NCBI GenBank assembly: GCA_012513545.1
Contig: JAAZCB010000991.1
Location: 1 to 5,559, forward strand
DNA length: 5,559 nt
DNA from: Clostridiaceae bacterium
Lineage (GTDB): Bacteria; Bacillota_A; Clostridia; Acetivibrionales; Acetivibrionaceae
Direction of reading: 5' to 3'
Position 1 is the first letter of the stretch. Every line of letters starts with the position of its first letter. The position numbers and the translations under genes are program-made. Positions 5,405 through 5,559 of the stretch are shown one piece after another. A model generated the notes under the pieces. That model was not told the origin of the DNA, did no database searches, and saw only the letters and a program-made list of their open reading frames with translations.

Positions 5405-5559
5405 CTACAGACTAATATAGGTGAAAACTTCCTCCACCGCGTACAGCGGCAGATTCACCAGCCAGTCTTCCTTTTTGTAGTCTGCCATTGAAGCGCGGAC
5501 GGAGACTTCCGGCTCGAATTTCTCCTTATACACCCGCAGGCTCTTGGCTTTTAGATTGA
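5405..5559 (-). CDS. C-terminus of an AAA/DUF4143-type ATP-binding protein (partial)
   Basis: On the minus strand a frame enters from the right edge and ends at TAG (5407-5405), giving 50 residues that begin NLKAKSLRVYKEKFEPEVSV. 'KAKSL+VY+-K+-PE+S+R-S--DY++EDWL-NLPLYA' is characteristic of the end of the predicted AAA ATPases with a C-terminal DUF4143 domain that are abundant in gut Clostridia. The ATPase and most of the nuclease-like C-terminal domain lie outside the window. The gene converges on the defence operon, with 53 nt between the two stops and no clear terminator hairpin in between. Its higher G+C sets it apart from the AT-rich defence genes. I cannot tell from this edge whether the gene is complete. 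Confidence 0.7.
   Translation of the reverse strand, partial: NLKAKSLRVYKEKFEPEVSVRASMADYKKEDWLVNLPLYAVEEVFTYISL

Noticed and set aside
1..5559. CRISPR array, tRNA, rRNA or complete insertion sequence
   Set aside because: There are no regularly spaced repeats, no cloverleaf-like or rRNA-like sequence, and no transposase.

Overview
The window looks like chromosomal DNA of a low-to-moderate G+C Clostridia-type Firmicute, probably a gut-type Oscillospirales or Christensenellales relative. This rests on strong GGAGG-type ribosome binding sites, the style of the short flanking gene pieces, and AT-rich genes beside a GC-rich intergenic block. No rRNA, tRNA or marker gene is present, so the taxonomy is inference.

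Layout. Positions 1-199 (minus) hold the start of a membrane protein that runs off the left edge; its two N-terminal helices resemble the sensor part of clostridial GGDEF-type signalling proteins. A gene-free stretch follows to 697, with a GC-rich block (about 290-590) full of short hairpins and repeats. A complete radical SAM enzyme of the biotin-synthase-like type lies at 698-1708. Its last codons are overlapped in another frame by a relic of an MBL-fold hydrolase C-terminus (1686-1805), and a rho-independent terminator follows (1813-1845). The region 1846-2241 holds a good extended -10 promoter and what looks like a decayed membrane-anchored gene. Next is a small unrecognised gene (2310-2669) whose natural start at 2242 appears to be cut off by a frameshift. 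It is followed by a large imperfect hairpin (2674-2737) and a leader with competing inverted repeats.

The main system is the two-gene operon 2828-4474 / 4461-5351. It encodes an ABC/OLD-type AAA ATPase and a DUF4435 (TOPRIM-like) protein, overlapping by 14 nt. This is the architecture of the PARIS anti-phage system (AriA + AriB). In characterised PARIS, the ATPase assembly holds the TOPRIM nuclease and releases it when it senses a phage anti-restriction protein; the freed effector attacks host tRNA and stops growth. Both genes look intact and visibly more AT-rich than the radical SAM gene, which fits acquisition as a defence cassette.

The right edge (5405-5559, minus) holds the C-terminus of an AAA/DUF4143 ATP-binding protein, convergent with the operon. 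Several gene relics cluster between 1686 and 2271, just upstream of the defence genes, so this looks like a turnover site for accessory DNA.
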